A stretch of 64,000 nucleotides of DNA from Stutzerimonas kunmingensis (GCF_002929225.1 NZ_PISM01000020.1:248001-312000); one strand, 5' to 3'. Positions 27,372-37,206 are shown, counted from the first letter of the stretch. Notes: generated by a model not told the origin, from the letters alone. Numbers and translations are program-made.

Positions 27372-27390
27372 CCGTACCCAGAAACCTTTT

Positions 27391-27475
27391 GTGGGAGCGG
27401 TCTCGACCGCGAAAGGCGACCGGTGCGCTGATCCCATGCTCTAGCCCGCCGGGCGGCGGCACAAAAGCTTCGCGG
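27391..27475. repeat. REP-like element
   Basis: The text GTGGGAGCGGTCTCGACCGC contains the palindrome GCGGTC-TC-GACCGC and has the GTGGGAGCGG-CCGCGAA form of Pseudomonas REP sequences. A second, inverted partial copy (CTTCGCGGCCAAGG) follows about 60 bases downstream. Otherwise nothing recognisable stands in the 279 bases between the sigma factor and dctD. Confidence 0.6.
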
Positions 27476-27650
27476 CCAAGGTTGCCCTAGGGTTTGTTCG
27501 GGGTGCGAGCTGGATGCTGATGTTCAATGCCGCTAAGCCTTGAATGGCCTGGCGACGAAGCCTGCGGGTCAGCTGCGGTGCGGCGTTCGAGGCGCTCGTT
27601 GCACGTTGCGCGGGGACCTCTGCCGGAAGTTCTGCAGCTCGGCTAACTGC

Positions 27651-28994
27651 TCAGCTATCCGTGCTGCCCGCCGGCAAATAGTCGCTGCGGCTCAGGCCGT
27701 GGCGCTGCATCTTCTCGTTGAGGGTGCGCCGTGGCAGCTGCAGCTGGGTCATGACCTCGGTGATGTTGCCTTTGCATTGCTGCAGGGCGTTGTGCAGGCA
27801 TTGCGCCTCGAAGGCTTCCATCTGCTCGGCCAGCGACTGGCCGCCGCTGCTCGCCGGGGCCGGCGCGCTGAGGCCGAGGGCGTGGCGTTCGGCGGCGTTG
27901 ATCAGCTCGCGCACGTTGCCCGGCCAGTCATGGGCGAGCAGTTGCGTCAGCTCGCCAGGCGTCACCGGCGGGGCGGCGCGGCCGTGGCGCTGGGCGGCCT
28001 GGCTGGCGAAGTGTTCGAACAGCAGCGGAATGTCCTCGCGACGCTCGCGCAATGGCGGGATGTGCAGCTCGGCGACGTTCAGCCGGTACAGCAGGTCCTC
28101 GCGGAAGCGGCCGCCGCGCACCTCTTCCAGCAGGTCCGGCTTGGCCGCGCTGATCACCCGCAGGTCGACCTCGATGCTGCGGTTCGAACCCAGGCGTTCC
28201 AGGGTCTTTTCCTGCAGCACGCGCAGCAGCTTGACCTGCTGGGCCAGCGGCATGCTTTCAATCTCGTCGAGGAACAGCGTGCCGCCGGCGGCGTGTTCGA
28301 TGCGGCCGATGCGTTTGCCCTGAGCGCCGGTGAAGGCGCCGCTCTCGTGGCCGAACAGCTCGCTCTCGAAGATGGTTTCCGGGATCGCCGCGCAGTTCAG
28401 CGCCACGAACGGCCCGCCGGCGCGAGGGCTGAAGTCATGCAGGCAGCGTGCGACCTGTTCCTTGCCGCTGCCGGTCTCGCCACGGATCAGCACGTTGACG
28501 TCGGTACCGGCCAGCTCCAGCACCTGCCGGCGCAGGTTGACCATCGCCCGTGATACGCCGAGCAGCTGCGATTCGATACGCCCCTTGCGGGCGAACTGCT
28601 CGCGCAGCTGGCGGTTCTCGCAGACCAGCCGACGCTTGTCCATGGCACGGCGCACGCTGTCGAGCAGGCGTTCCGGGGTGAAGGGTTTTTCGATGAAGTC
28701 GTAGGCGCCCTGACGCAGCGCCTGCACCGCCATGGGCACGTCGCCGTGCCCGGTGACCATGATCACCGGCAGGTCGGCGTCCAGCGCCACCAGCTGTTCG
28801 AGCAGGCCGAGGCCGTCGAGATCGGGCATGCGCACGTCGCTGATCAGCACCCCGGGAAAGTCGCGATCCAGCGCCGCCAGCGCCTCGCGAGCGCGTGAGA
28901 AGGTGCGCACCTGGAAGCCGGACAGCTCCAGCCACTGCTGCACGGCCTGGCGGATCGCCGCCTCGTCGTCGATGAAGATTACCTGCCCGCTCAT
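27651..28994 (-). CDS. dctD: Sigma-54-dependent response regulator DctD
   Basis: A 447-residue NtrC-class activator. The receiver has phospho-acceptor D53 ([11 protein letters not shown]). The AAA+ domain has Walker A GETGSGKE at 172-179, the sigma-54 contact loop GAFTGA at 219-224, and an arginine-finger region ([11 protein letters not shown]). The C-terminal helix-turn-helix is [20 protein letters not shown]. It starts at 28994 with GAGGAGC upstream. With DctB it normally turns on C4-dicarboxylate transport genes from sigma-54 promoters. No dicarboxylate transporter is adjacent, so the target lies elsewhere. Confidence 0.93.
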   Translation of the reverse strand: MSGQVIFIDDEAAIRQAVQQWLELSGFQVRTFSRAREALAALDRDFPGVLISDVRMPDLDGLGLLEQLVALDADLPVIMVTGHGDVPMAVQALRQGAYDFIEKPFTPERLLDSVRRAMDKRRLVCENRQLREQFARKGRIESQLLGVSRAMVNLRRQVLELAGTDVNVLIRGETGSGKEQVARCLHDFSPRAGGPFVALNCAAIPETIFESELFGHESGAFTGAQGKRIGRIEHAAGGTLFLDEIESMPLAQQVKLLRVLQEKTLERLGSNRSIEVDLRVISAAKPDLLEEVRGGRFREDLLYRLNVAELHIPPLRERREDIPLLFEHFASQAAQRHGRAAPPVTPGELTQLLAHDWPGNVRELINAAERHALGLSAPAPASSGGQSLAEQMEAFEAQCLHNALQQCKGNITEVMTQLQLPRRTLNEKMQRHGLSRSDYLPAGSTDS

Positions 28995-29175
28995 TGCCTG
29001 CTCCTCGCGGTCGCGTCGCGGCAGTTTACTCGGCGACGTGCCCTTCGGGGCAGCTGGTAAAAGATCGGCGAGACAGCCAGGGCAAGGCAAAAGCAGGGGG
29101 GAAAGCGCAGTTCACGAGGTGTAAACCAGCATGTCGAGTCTGCATTTAACGCGGCGTTGACAGCGTAGATGGTTG

Positions 29176-30933
29176 CTAACGCTGCTCCTCGGCAGCCGGC
29201 AGCGTCAGGGTGAACACCGCGCCCTGTTCATCGTTGCTGACTTCCAGCGTGCCGCCCATCTCACGGACGATGCCGTAGGACACCGCCAGCCCGAGACCGA
29301 GGCCCTGGCCGACCGGCTTGGTGGTGAAGAAGGGCTCGAACACCTGATCCAGATGTTCGCTGGCAATACCGCCGCCGTTGTCGCCTACGCTGAGCTGCCA
29401 GCGGTCACCGTTGAGCTGACAGAGGATGCGCAGGCGTCGCTGCGGGCGCTCGGCCATGGCATCCAGTGCGTTGTGCAGCAGGTTGATCAGCACTTGCTCG
29501 AGGCGGATGGCGTCGCCGCTGACTGCGGCTTCGGCCGGTACCTGGCGGAACACCTCGACCTGCTCGCTGCGAATGCGCGGCGAGAGCAGCTGCAGGGCCT
29601 GCTCCAGCACCTCGGCCAGGCTCAGACGCTGGCGCAGCCCGACCGGGCTCTTGCGAGCGAAGGTCTTCAGGTGGCCGGTCAGCGCCGCCATGCGTTCGAG
29701 CAGGCCTTCGACATGCCCGAGGCCTTCGCGCACCTCGCCGTCGCGGCCGCTGTCGAGCAGCAGGCGAAGGCTGGCGAGCTGCATGCGCAATGCGGTCAGC
29801 GGCTGGTTGATCTCGTGGGCGAGGGCGGCGGACATCTGCCCCAGGGCGGCCATGCGCGCCGCATGCACCAGTTCGTCCTGGGCGGTGTGCAGCTCACGGG
29901 TGCGCTCGTGCACCAGGCGCTCCAGCTCGCTGCGGCTGCGCTGTTCGACGCGGCGGGTCTTGCCGCGTTGCGCCAGGTAGAGCAGCAGAAAGGCCAGGGT
30001 CATCCACACGCCCGCCGCGGCCAGGCGATAGCTGCGCACGCTGGCGACCACCATCTGTGGGTCGTGCAGCAGGTGCAGAGTCCAGTCGTCTTCCGGCAGC
30101 GCCAGGCGTTGCCAGAGGTATTCGCGGCGGCCGTCCGGGCCATCCACCAGGCGTCGCTCGCTGCCCTCGGCGAGTTGCTGCACGCGGCTGCTCGGCAATG
30201 GCTGCAGCGTCTGTTCGGCGTAGCGCCGGGCATCGATCAGGCGGCTGCGGACCTCGTCGCTCAGCGGGCGCAGATAGCGGAAGCGCCAGGCCGGGCGGTT
30301 GGTGAGGATGACGATATCCAGCGAGTCGGCGATCAGCAGGATGCCCGGCTGGCCGACCCAGTCGCGCTGCATCTCTTCCAGCTCGAGCTTGACTACCAGC
30401 ACGCCGAGCACCTCGCCGTCGGCATTCTTCGCCGAGCTGGAGAGGAAGTAGCCGGGAATGCCGGTGGTGACGCCGACGGCGAAATAGCGGCCGCTGTCGT
30501 TGCTCACCGCATCGCGGAAATACGGGCGGAAGGCGTAGTTGTTGCCGACGAAGCTGCTCCAGTCGCGCCAGTTGCTGGCGGCGATGGTCTCGCCGTCGCG
30601 GTCGAGCAGGTACAGCACCGAGGAGCCGGCTGCGTGGTTCTGCTGTTCCAGGCGCTGGTTGAGCTGGCGGCGCAGCGCGCGGTTGCCCGGTTCGGCGAGC
30701 AGCGCCTGGATGTCGCTGTCCAGCGCCAGTAGGGCCGGCACCGAGCGGAAGCGTTCGACCTGGGTGTGGATCGCCTGGGCATAGAGTTCCAGCTGCCCCT
30801 GCGCTTCCTGGGCACGCTCGGCCCAGGCGCGCTGCTCGGCCAGGCGCCCGGCCCAGTGCATGCTCAGCAGCAGGCCGATGAGGATCAGCGCAACGATCAG
30901 GGTTACCCGCAGGCGGTTGGACAGTGCTGGCAT
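29176..30933 (-). CDS. dctB: C4-dicarboxylate sensor histidine kinase DctB
   Basis: A 585-residue sensor kinase. The first membrane helix is at about 8-26, a periplasmic double-Cache domain at about 30-300 (SSVLYLLDRDGETIAASNW, NNYAFRPYFRDA, GIPGYFLS), and the second helix at 304-321. A coiled linker follows, then HisKA with H373 (LAHEINQPLTALRM) and an HATPase ending in GQGLGLGLAVSYG. The Cache domain with its YFRDA-GIPGYF features is that of dicarboxylate sensors. The start chosen is MPALSNRLRV at 30933. The gap to dctD is 181 bases. Confidence 0.93.
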   Translation of the reverse strand: MPALSNRLRVTLIVALILIGLLLSMHWAGRLAEQRAWAERAQEAQGQLELYAQAIHTQVERFRSVPALLALDSDIQALLAEPGNRALRRQLNQRLEQQNHAAGSSVLYLLDRDGETIAASNWRDWSSFVGNNYAFRPYFRDAVSNDSGRYFAVGVTTGIPGYFLSSSAKNADGEVLGVLVVKLELEEMQRDWVGQPGILLIADSLDIVILTNRPAWRFRYLRPLSDEVRSRLIDARRYAEQTLQPLPSSRVQQLAEGSERRLVDGPDGRREYLWQRLALPEDDWTLHLLHDPQMVVASVRSYRLAAAGVWMTLAFLLLYLAQRGKTRRVEQRSRSELERLVHERTRELHTAQDELVHAARMAALGQMSAALAHEINQPLTALRMQLASLRLLLDSGRDGEVREGLGHVEGLLERMAALTGHLKTFARKSPVGLRQRLSLAEVLEQALQLLSPRIRSEQVEVFRQVPAEAAVSGDAIRLEQVLINLLHNALDAMAERPQRRLRILCQLNGDRWQLSVGDNGGGIASEHLDQVFEPFFTTKPVGQGLGLGLAVSYGIVREMGGTLEVSNDEQGAVFTLTLPAAEEQR

Positions 30934-31134
30934 GACGACGCTCGCGACAGGACGCGACGATGGTAAGCGATAGTCGGCAGCGGTGGCGCATCGCCGAGCC
31001 TCGGCATAGCACCAAAGTCTTGATCTGTCCCAATAGAGGCGCAATGCCATCATCGATATACTGCGGGGAGTTACTTTCAGCTTCAGCAGGGATCGCTAGC
31101 ACGGAACGGCCAGCCGCTCCAGTCGAGGTCCGCC

Positions 31135-32349
31135 TTGCTCAGAAAAATCCTTGTCAGCCAACTCCGCTTCGGCATGTACGTCCATGCACTGGACGGCAGC
31201 TGGTTCGATCATTCCTTCTGGCGCAGCAAATTTCTGCTGACCGACCCCGCCGATTTGCAGGCGCTGCGCAGTAGCGGCGTCAAGGCGCTGTGGATCGATA
31301 CCGGCAAGGGCGTCGATGTCGAAACGGCAACGCCGCCGGCTGCCGAGGCCCCACAGGCTGTCTCCGACGCCATGCCGATTGCGCCTCGACCGACCACAGC
31401 ACCGGCCCAGCAATGCAGCGTCCGGGAAGAAATGCAGCGCGCCGCGCAGGTGCTCAAGCGTTCCAAGCAGCAGGTGACCTCGCTGTTCAACGAGGCGCGG
31501 CTGGGCAAGGCCGTCGACCCGCAGCAGTGCCTGCCACTGGTCGAGCAGATTTCCGCATCCCTGGCGCGCAACGGTTCGGCATTGCTCAGCCTGGCGCGGC
31601 TGAAGACCAAGGACGAGTACACCTACATGCATTCGGTGGCGGTCTGCGCGCTGATGGTCGCGCTGGGCCGGCAGCTGGGCCTGAGCGAACAGGAAGTCCA
31701 GGAAGCCGGCTTTGCCGGGCTGCTGCACGACATCGGCAAGATGGCCATGCCGCTGGATGTGCTGAACAAGCCGGGCAAGCTCAGCGACGACGAATACGCC
31801 GTCATGCGCAGCCACCCCGAGCGTGGCCACGCGATCCTGCTCGGCGCGGGAACGGCCATCTCCGACGCAGTGCTGGACGTCTGCCTGCATCATCACGAGA
31901 AGATGGACGGCACCGGCTATCCGCACCGGCTGGCCGGCGAGCAGATCAGCCGGCTGGCGCGCATGGGCGCGATCTGCGACGTGTATGACGCCATCACCTC
32001 GGATCGCCCGTATAAAACCGCCTGGGATGCCTCGGGCTCGCTGGCGCGCATGGCGCAGTGGCAGGGGCACTTCGATACCCAGATCCTGCATGCCTTCGTG
32101 CGCACGGTGGGCATCTACCCGTTGGGCTCGTTGGTACGGCTGCAGTCCGGGCGGCTCGGCGTGGTCATCGAACACAACGCGCAGCAGCTGACGGCGCCGC
32201 GCCTGAAGCTGTTCTATTCCACCCGCGCCCGCGCGACGATCGTGCCGGTGGAGCTGGACCTCTCCAGCCCGCAATGCAGCGACCGCATCGTCGGCCGCGA
32301 AGACCCCGCCGCCTGGGGCTTCAGCAATCTGGATGCGCTCTGGACCTAG
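31135..32349 (+). CDS. HD-GYP cyclic-di-GMP phosphodiesterase
   Basis: A 404-residue protein: an N-terminal DUF3391 region (ILVSQLRFGMYVHALDGSW at 5-23) and an HD-GYP domain at about 165-350. The HD pair is H198-D199 (GLLHDIGK), and the signature HHEKMDGTGYP stands at 253-263 with intact GYP, so hydrolysis of cyclic di-GMP is expected. The start is a TTG at 31135, supported by the conserved N-terminus and a GAGGTC upstream; no ATG fits. Cytoplasmic, standing alone. Confidence 0.9.
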   Translation: MLRKILVSQLRFGMYVHALDGSWFDHSFWRSKFLLTDPADLQALRSSGVKALWIDTGKGVDVETATPPAAEAPQAVSDAMPIAPRPTTAPAQQCSVREEMQRAAQVLKRSKQQVTSLFNEARLGKAVDPQQCLPLVEQISASLARNGSALLSLARLKTKDEYTYMHSVAVCALMVALGRQLGLSEQEVQEAGFAGLLHDIGKMAMPLDVLNKPGKLSDDEYAVMRSHPERGHAILLGAGTAISDAVLDVCLHHHEKMDGTGYPHRLAGEQISRLARMGAICDVYDAITSDRPYKTAWDASGSLARMAQWQGHFDTQILHAFVRTVGIYPLGSLVRLQSGRLGVVIEHNAQQLTAPRLKLFYSTRARATIVPVELDLSSPQCSDRIVGREDPAAWGFSNLDALWT

Positions 32350-32640
32350 ATTGGCGGTCGTAAACGGGGGGCGATGCGACTAGAATGTCGCCCCCGAATG
32401 CGATTCGCCCGGCGAGTCGCTCAGAGAAGAGCTCGTAATGCCCATGACCTGGCTGCCTAGTCCGCCATAGCGCTGCGCCCCCTCGCGTCACTTTGCGACT
32501 GCCTGTCATGGGGTGGTCGTGCGCTGCTGTCCGTGCGTTTCGTCGACTGACAGCCGAATCAATCACACCAAAAAACTCGCCTTGTATCGCTGCCGGCCGC
32601 CCGTGGTCTGCATGGTGGTGCTTTTGCTCTGGATAGTCCG
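32350..32640 (+). other. 291-base gap before the SulP gene with strong hairpins
   Basis: No convincing gene. GGGGGCGA (32367-32374) pairs perfectly with TCGCCCCC (32388-32395) over a 13-base loop. CGATTCG pairs with CGAGTCG at 32400-32418 (one G-T pair). More GC-rich inverted pairs follow. This could be the terminator of the HD-GYP gene followed by a structured leader of the SulP transporter. It matches no riboswitch consensus I can recall with certainty. Confidence 0.4.
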
Positions 32641-34128
32641 ATGCTGCAAACGATCAAACAAAACTGGTTCTCCAACGTCCGTGGCGATGTGCTGTCCGGC
32701 CTCGTCGTCGCGCTGGCGCTGATTCCCGAAGCCATCGCCTTCTCCATCATCGCCGGGGTCGATCCGCGGGTCGGCCTCTACGCCTCCTTCTGTATCGCCG
32801 TGGTGATCGCCTTCGTCGGCGGCCGCCCGGGTATGATCTCTGCCGCCACCGGCGCCATGGCACTGCTGATGGTGACGCTGGTGCGCGAGCACGGCCTGCA
32901 GTACCTGCTGGCGGCGACGCTGCTCTGCGGCCTGTTGCAGATCGGCGCCGGCTACCTGCGCCTGGGTTCGCTGATGCGCTTTGTCTCGCGTTCGGTGGTT
33001 ACCGGTTTCGTCAACGCGCTGGCCATCCTGATCTTCATGGCCCAGCTGCCGGAACTGACGAACGTCACCTGGCACGTCTACGCCATGACCGCCGCGGGCC
33101 TCGGCATCATCTACCTGTTCCCCTATGTGCCGAAGCTCGGCAAGGTCATCCCGTCGCCACTGGTGTGCATTCTCAGCCTGACCGCCGTGGCCATGTACCT
33201 GGGCCTGGATATCCGCACCGTCGCCGACATGGGTGACCTGCCCGACACCCTACCGGTCTTCCTCTGGCCGGAAGTGCCGCTGACCTTCGAAACCCTGGCG
33301 ATCATCTTCCCGTATTCCGCCGCGCTCGCCGTGGTAGGCCTGCTGGAATCGCTGATGACCGCGACCATCGTCGACGACCTCACCGACACCGGCAGCGACA
33401 AGAACCGCGAATGCAAAGGGCAGGGCGTTTCCAACATCGTCTCCGGCCTGTTCGGCGGCATGGCCGGCTGCGCGATGATCGGCCAGTCGGTGATCAACGT
33501 GAAATCCGGCGGCCGTACCCGGCTGTCGACGCTGATCGCCGGCGTGGTGCTGCTGCTGATGGTGGTGTTCTTGAGTGACTGGGTCGGGCAGATCCCCATG
33601 GCCGCGCTGGTGGCGGTGATGATCATGGTGTCGATCGGCACCTTCAGCTGGGATTCGCTGCGCAACCTCAAGCGCTACCCGCTTTCCACCAACATCGTCA
33701 TGGTCGTCACCGTGGTGGTGGTGGTCTTCACCCACAACCTGGCCTACGGTGTTCTGGCGGGCGTGCTGCTAGCGGCGATGTTCTTCGCCAACAAGGTCGG
33801 CCACTACCTGCACATCGGTTCGGAGCTGGATGCCGCCGGCAATCAGCGCACCTACAGGGTGGTCGGGCAGGTATTCTTCAGCTCATCGGACAAATTCACC
33901 GGTGCGTTCGATTTCAAGGAAGCGCTCGGCAAGGTCACCATCGACCTGTCCCGCGCACATTTCTGGGACATCACCGCCGTGGCGGCGCTGGACAAGGTGG
34001 TCATCAAGTTCCGCCGCGAAGGCACCGAGGTCGAGGTGCTGGGTCTGAACCAAGCCAGCGCGACCATCGTTGACCGCTTCGGTGTGCATGACAAACCCGA
34101 GGCCATCGACAAGCTCATGAGCCACTGA
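32641..34128 (+). CDS. SulP-family anion transporter with STAS domain
   Basis: A 495-residue inner-membrane transporter. The membrane part (about 1-390) shows family stretches [42 protein letters not shown], and [22 protein letters not shown]-terminal STAS domain (about 400-490, [20 protein letters not shown]) follows. SulP proteins move sulfate, bicarbonate or dicarboxylates; the short form with a clear STAS and a neighbouring universal stress protein resembles bicarbonate-type members, but the ion is not certain. The next gene is 14 bases downstream, so the two are likely co-transcribed. Confidence 0.92.
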   Translation: MLQTIKQNWFSNVRGDVLSGLVVALALIPEAIAFSIIAGVDPRVGLYASFCIAVVIAFVGGRPGMISAATGAMALLMVTLVREHGLQYLLAATLLCGLLQIGAGYLRLGSLMRFVSRSVVTGFVNALAILIFMAQLPELTNVTWHVYAMTAAGLGIIYLFPYVPKLGKVIPSPLVCILSLTAVAMYLGLDIRTVADMGDLPDTLPVFLWPEVPLTFETLAIIFPYSAALAVVGLLESLMTATIVDDLTDTGSDKNRECKGQGVSNIVSGLFGGMAGCAMIGQSVINVKSGGRTRLSTLIAGVVLLLMVVFLSDWVGQIPMAALVAVMIMVSIGTFSWDSLRNLKRYPLSTNIVMVVTVVVVVFTHNLAYGVLAGVLLAAMFFANKVGHYLHIGSELDAAGNQRTYRVVGQVFFSSSDKFTGAFDFKEALGKVTIDLSRAHFWDITAVAALDKVVIKFRREGTEVEVLGLNQASATIVDRFGVHDKPEAIDKLMSH

Positions 34129-34142
34129 CCAGGAGAACGACA

Positions 34143-34994
34143 ATGACCCACGTAATGGCTTGTATCGACGGATCACCGCAGGCCGCGGCGGTTTGCGACT
34201 GTTCGGCCTGGGCCAGCAAGCGCCTGGATGCGCCCCTGACGCTGCTGCATGTGCTCGACCGCCAGCAGTATCCGGTGTCGGGCGACCTGAGCGGCATCAT
34301 CGGCCTCGGCAGCCGCGAATTCCTCCTGCAGGAGCTGGCCACGCTGGACGAGAAACGCGCCAAGCTGGCGCTGGAGGAGGGCCGCATGATGCTCGATTCG
34401 GCACGTCAGCGGGCGATCTCCGCCGGCGTCGCGCAGCCGGAGTGCCGGCAGCGGCATGGCGATCTGGTCGAGACGCTGCATGAACTGCAGGACGAGACCC
34501 GCCTGCTGGTGATCGGCCGGCAGGGCGAGGACAGCGGCGACGCCATCCAGCACATCGGCAGCCAGCTCGAGAGCGTGATCCGCGCCCTGCACCGGCCGAT
34601 CCTCGTCACCCCTGGCCGTTTCGCCGCACCGCAGAGCCTGATGCTGGCTTTCGACGGCAGTGCCACCAGCCGCAAGGGTGTCGAGCTGCTGACTGGCAGC
34701 CCGTTATTCAGGGATATGCCGATCCATCTGGTAATGGTCGGCAGCGAGACCGGGGACGCTCAGGCCCAGCTCGAAGCCGCGCGCGACAGGTTGAGCGCCA
34801 GCGGTTTCGAGGTGCACATCGCGGTCCGCAACGGGGACGTGGAGCCGACACTGCATGGCTATCAGGCCGAGCACGGCATCGATCTGCTGGTGATGGGCGC
34901 CTACGGCCATTCGCGCATTCGCCAGTTCTTCGTCGGCAGTACCACTACCAGCATGATCCGCACCACCAGCACGCCGCTACTGTTGCTGCGCTGA
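34143..34994 (+). CDS. Tandem universal stress protein
   Basis: A 283-residue protein with two USP domains (about 1-150 and 158-283). The second has VMGAYGHSRIRQFFVGSTT, matching the nucleotide-binding G-x2-G-x9-G-S/T pattern of ATP-binding USPs. The first has LVIGRQGED in that place, so it is probably degenerate. AGGAGA precedes the ATG. Location after the SulP gene suggests that it regulates or responds to transport; this pairing recurs in Proteobacteria. Confidence 0.9.
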   Translation: MTHVMACIDGSPQAAAVCDCSAWASKRLDAPLTLLHVLDRQQYPVSGDLSGIIGLGSREFLLQELATLDEKRAKLALEEGRMMLDSARQRAISAGVAQPECRQRHGDLVETLHELQDETRLLVIGRQGEDSGDAIQHIGSQLESVIRALHRPILVTPGRFAAPQSLMLAFDGSATSRKGVELLTGSPLFRDMPIHLVMVGSETGDAQAQLEAARDRLSASGFEVHIAVRNGDVEPTLHGYQAEHGIDLLVMGAYGHSRIRQFFVGSTTTSMIRTTSTPLLLLR

Positions 34995-35000
34995 ACGATC

Positions 35001-35033
35001 GGGCCCCGTAGCGCACTCGCCGGCGCGGGGCCC
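35001..35033. terminator. GC-rich hairpin between convergent usp and cfa genes
   Basis: GGGCCCCG (35001-35008) pairs perfectly with CGGGGCCC (35026-35033). It sits 7 bases after the USP stop and just beyond the cfa stop on the other strand, a likely two-way terminator without a long T-run. Confidence 0.55.
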
Positions 35034-35040
35034 GCCGGGT

Positions 35041-36222
35041 TCAGCCATACAGGTCGGCGCGGGTCCAGGGCAGCTCGTGGGAACCGTCCGGCAGCGGTTT
35101 GCTGGCGAGGACCTGGTGCAGGTCGATCCAGTCGCGGCGGAAGCCATAGGCGCAGCCGGCCAGGTACATCCGCCAGATTCGCAAGGCGCGCTCGGGAACC
35201 AACTGCCGGGCCTGCTCCAGATGCGCCTCCAGGCGTTCGCTCCACAGCTGCAACGTGCGGGCGTAGTGCAGGCGCAGGCTTTCCACGTCGACGATTTCCA
35301 GCCCCGACTCGCTGATGCAGGCGCTGATCTTCACCAGATGCGGTAGCTCGCCGTGGGGGAATACGTAGCGGTCGATGAACTCGCCCGCCCCATGGCCGAC
35401 CGGCCGGCCATCCAGATGCCGCGAGGTGATGCCGTGGTTGAGCACCAGCCCGCCCGGGCGCACTACGCCGAACAGCTGCTGGCAGTACAGCGGCAGGTTG
35501 GCATGGCCGACATGTTCGAACATGCCGACGCTCACCACCTTGTCGAAGCGGCCGTCCTGCGGCAGGTCGCGGTAATCCATCAGCTCCAGCCGCACCTGGT
35601 CCTGCAGCCCCTCGGCGACCACGCGCTCGCGGCCCAGCGCCAGCTGCTCGCGGCTGAGGGTGATGCCGAACACCTCGGCGCCGAATTCGCGTGCGGCAAA
35701 GCGCGCCAGCCCGCCCCAGCCGCAGCCGACATCGAGCAACCGGTCGCCTGGCTTGAGCCGCAGCTTGCGGCAGATCAGGCGCAGCTTGGCCTGCTGCGCC
35801 TGATCGAGGGCCTCATGGCCGGTTTCGAAGTAGGCGCAGGAATAGACCATGTCCTGGTCCAGCCAGAGTCGGTAGAAGTCGTTGGACAGGTCGTAGTGGT
35901 AGGAGATCGCCTCGGCATCGGTGGCCTTGTCATGCGCTTCGCGCGCGGGCGGGGGGAAATTGTCCTCGCCCAGCGCGCGACTCATCTCGTCACCGATGCG
36001 GATGACCTCTTCGAGAGGCCCCAGCAGGTCGATCCGCCCTTCGACGTAGGCTGCGCCGAGCAGATCCAGGCTGGGGTGCGCCAGCTGGGTTATCAGGTTG
36101 GGGTCTTTGATGACCAGCGTGACATAAGGGGAGGGCCCGATGTCGATTTCATTGCCATCCCACAAACGCAGTTTCAGCGGCAAGGCAAGTTCTTTAAGGG
36201 CCGGTAGCAATGTCGCCAACAT
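35041..36222 (-). CDS. cfa: Cyclopropane-fatty-acyl-phospholipid synthase
   Basis: A 393-residue SAM-dependent enzyme that converts cis double bonds in phospholipid acyl chains to cyclopropane rings at the inner membrane. The catalytic domain shows AISYHYDLSNDFYRLWLD, MVYSCAYF, SAM motif LLDVGCGWGG at 162-171 and GMFEHVGHANLPLYC. Length is near the usual 380-420. In Proteobacteria cfa is often RpoS-dependent; the AT-rich 148-base upstream gap leaves room for this. It stands alone. Confidence 0.93.
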   Translation of the reverse strand: MLATLLPALKELALPLKLRLWDGNEIDIGPSPYVTLVIKDPNLITQLAHPSLDLLGAAYVEGRIDLLGPLEEVIRIGDEMSRALGEDNFPPPAREAHDKATDAEAISYHYDLSNDFYRLWLDQDMVYSCAYFETGHEALDQAQQAKLRLICRKLRLKPGDRLLDVGCGWGGLARFAAREFGAEVFGITLSREQLALGRERVVAEGLQDQVRLELMDYRDLPQDGRFDKVVSVGMFEHVGHANLPLYCQQLFGVVRPGGLVLNHGITSRHLDGRPVGHGAGEFIDRYVFPHGELPHLVKISACISESGLEIVDVESLRLHYARTLQLWSERLEAHLEQARQLVPERALRIWRMYLAGCAYGFRRDWIDLHQVLASKPLPDGSHELPWTRADLYG

Positions 36223-36267
36223 GCTCGATCTCCTTTCAATTCATCGTAGGAATCCTAGACCATGAAT

Positions 36268-36296
36268 TTGAAAACTGTAGGCTATTGTATTGATAG
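36268..36296 (+). promoter_or_regulatory. Candidate sigma-70 promoter for the dsrE-lipoyl carrier pair
   Basis: TTGAAA, 17 bases, TGATAG, in an AT-rich patch 75 bases before the dsrE-like start. The spacing is ideal and the boxes are moderately good. Confidence 0.4.
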
Positions 36297-36370
36297 TTTC
36301 CTCCTATGAGTAAATGGCATCGCCTGGGCGCCAACGTAGCGGCGATCCATGATTTTCACGGAGAATCCAC

Positions 36371-36745
36371 GTGACAGAACCAACCCCACAGCGCGTGCTG
36401 ATCCTGGTGGTCAGCGGCCCCAGCACGCCGGCGCGCTGCGCGGCACCCTTTCATATCGCCACGTTGCTGGCCTGCATGGATGCCGAAGTGACCCTCTACC
36501 TCACCGGCGAAGGCACGCAACTGGCGCGCCGCGAAGTGGCCGAGTCACTCCGCGCAGTGGATGGCGGCGAGCCCTTGCTGCATTTCATCCGCAACGCCAG
36601 GCAGGCCGGCGCGCGGCTGCTGATGTGTCGCCAGCCCGGTGTCCAGCTCGACCCCACGGCACTGATCGCCGAGCTGGATGAAATCTCCAGCGGCGGCGAG
36701 CTGGCGCAGATGATCCTCGAATACGAACGGGTGCTGACCCTATGA
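36371..36745 (+). CDS. DsrE-family protein
   Basis: A 124-residue protein of the DsrE/DsrF fold: the opening strand VLILVVSGPS, an AAPFHIATLLACMDAEVTLYL segment and a late cysteine C86 (LLMCRQPG). DsrE-like proteins carry persulfide sulfur in sulfur relay systems. A Cys at this position is compatible with that, though the flanking motif is not identical to known DsrE. The stop overlaps the ATG of a lipoyl-carrier-like gene, so the two probably work together. Confidence 0.82.
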   Translation: MTEPTPQRVLILVVSGPSTPARCAAPFHIATLLACMDAEVTLYLTGEGTQLARREVAESLRAVDGGEPLLHFIRNARQAGARLLMCRQPGVQLDPTALIAELDEISSGGELAQMILEYERVLTL

Positions 36746-37206
36746 ATCTGCACGGCCTGGAGTTCCCCGACTCGCTGCGCTACGCCCCGGAGCACAGCCT
36801 GTGGTTGCGCGAAGAGGCCGACGGCAGCGTCACCCTTGGCCTGACCGCTTACGGTTGCGCGCTCTATGGTGAGATCTTCGCCTTCACCCCCAAGCGCGTC
36901 GGCGCCCGCATCGAGCGTGAGCGCAGCTTCGGCGTGGTCGAGTTCGCCAAGGCTGCGTCCTCGGCGCGTAGCCCGGTCAGCGGCGAGCTGCTGGCAGTGA
37001 ACGAAGCGCTACTCGAGCGACCGGCGCTGATCAATCAGGACTGCTACGGCGATGGCTGGATGGTCCGCCTGAAGCCGGAGGGCTGGGCCACCGTGCGCGA
37101 GGAGTTCCCGCTGGGCAAGGCAGCCGAAGCCGCCATCGACGAACGCATGCGCCTGGACAACTTCGACCCGGCCAACGCCCATGTGCAGGCGCTGCAGTGG
37201 AAATAA
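36742..37206 (+). CDS. GcvH-like lipoyl carrier protein
   Basis: A 154-residue GcvH-fold protein. The candidate lipoylated lysine is K70 in GVVEFAKAASSARSPVSG, matching the GcvH pattern VE-x-KA-x-S-x-SPVSG. An N-terminal YAPEHSLWLREEADGS and YGEIFAFTPKRVGARI agree. The C-terminus is about 25 residues longer than in a normal GcvH. The rest of the glycine cleavage system is absent here and the upstream partner is DsrE-like. That setting is closer to the lipoate-binding (LbpA) proteins of sulfur oxidation than to glycine cleavage. The assignment to either is inference. Confidence 0.82.
   Translation: MNLHGLEFPDSLRYAPEHSLWLREEADGSVTLGLTAYGCALYGEIFAFTPKRVGARIERERSFGVVEFAKAASSARSPVSGELLAVNEALLERPALINQDCYGDGWMVRLKPEGWATVREEFPLGKAAEAAIDERMRLDNFDPANAHVQALQWK

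Noticed and set aside
27540-28553. A 337-codon open frame antisense to dctD
   Set aside because: Mirror of a well-supported sigma-54 activator gene.
32350-32640. A known riboswitch class upstream of SulP
   Set aside because: Hairpins are present but no consensus could be matched with confidence, so only an unassigned structured region is reported.
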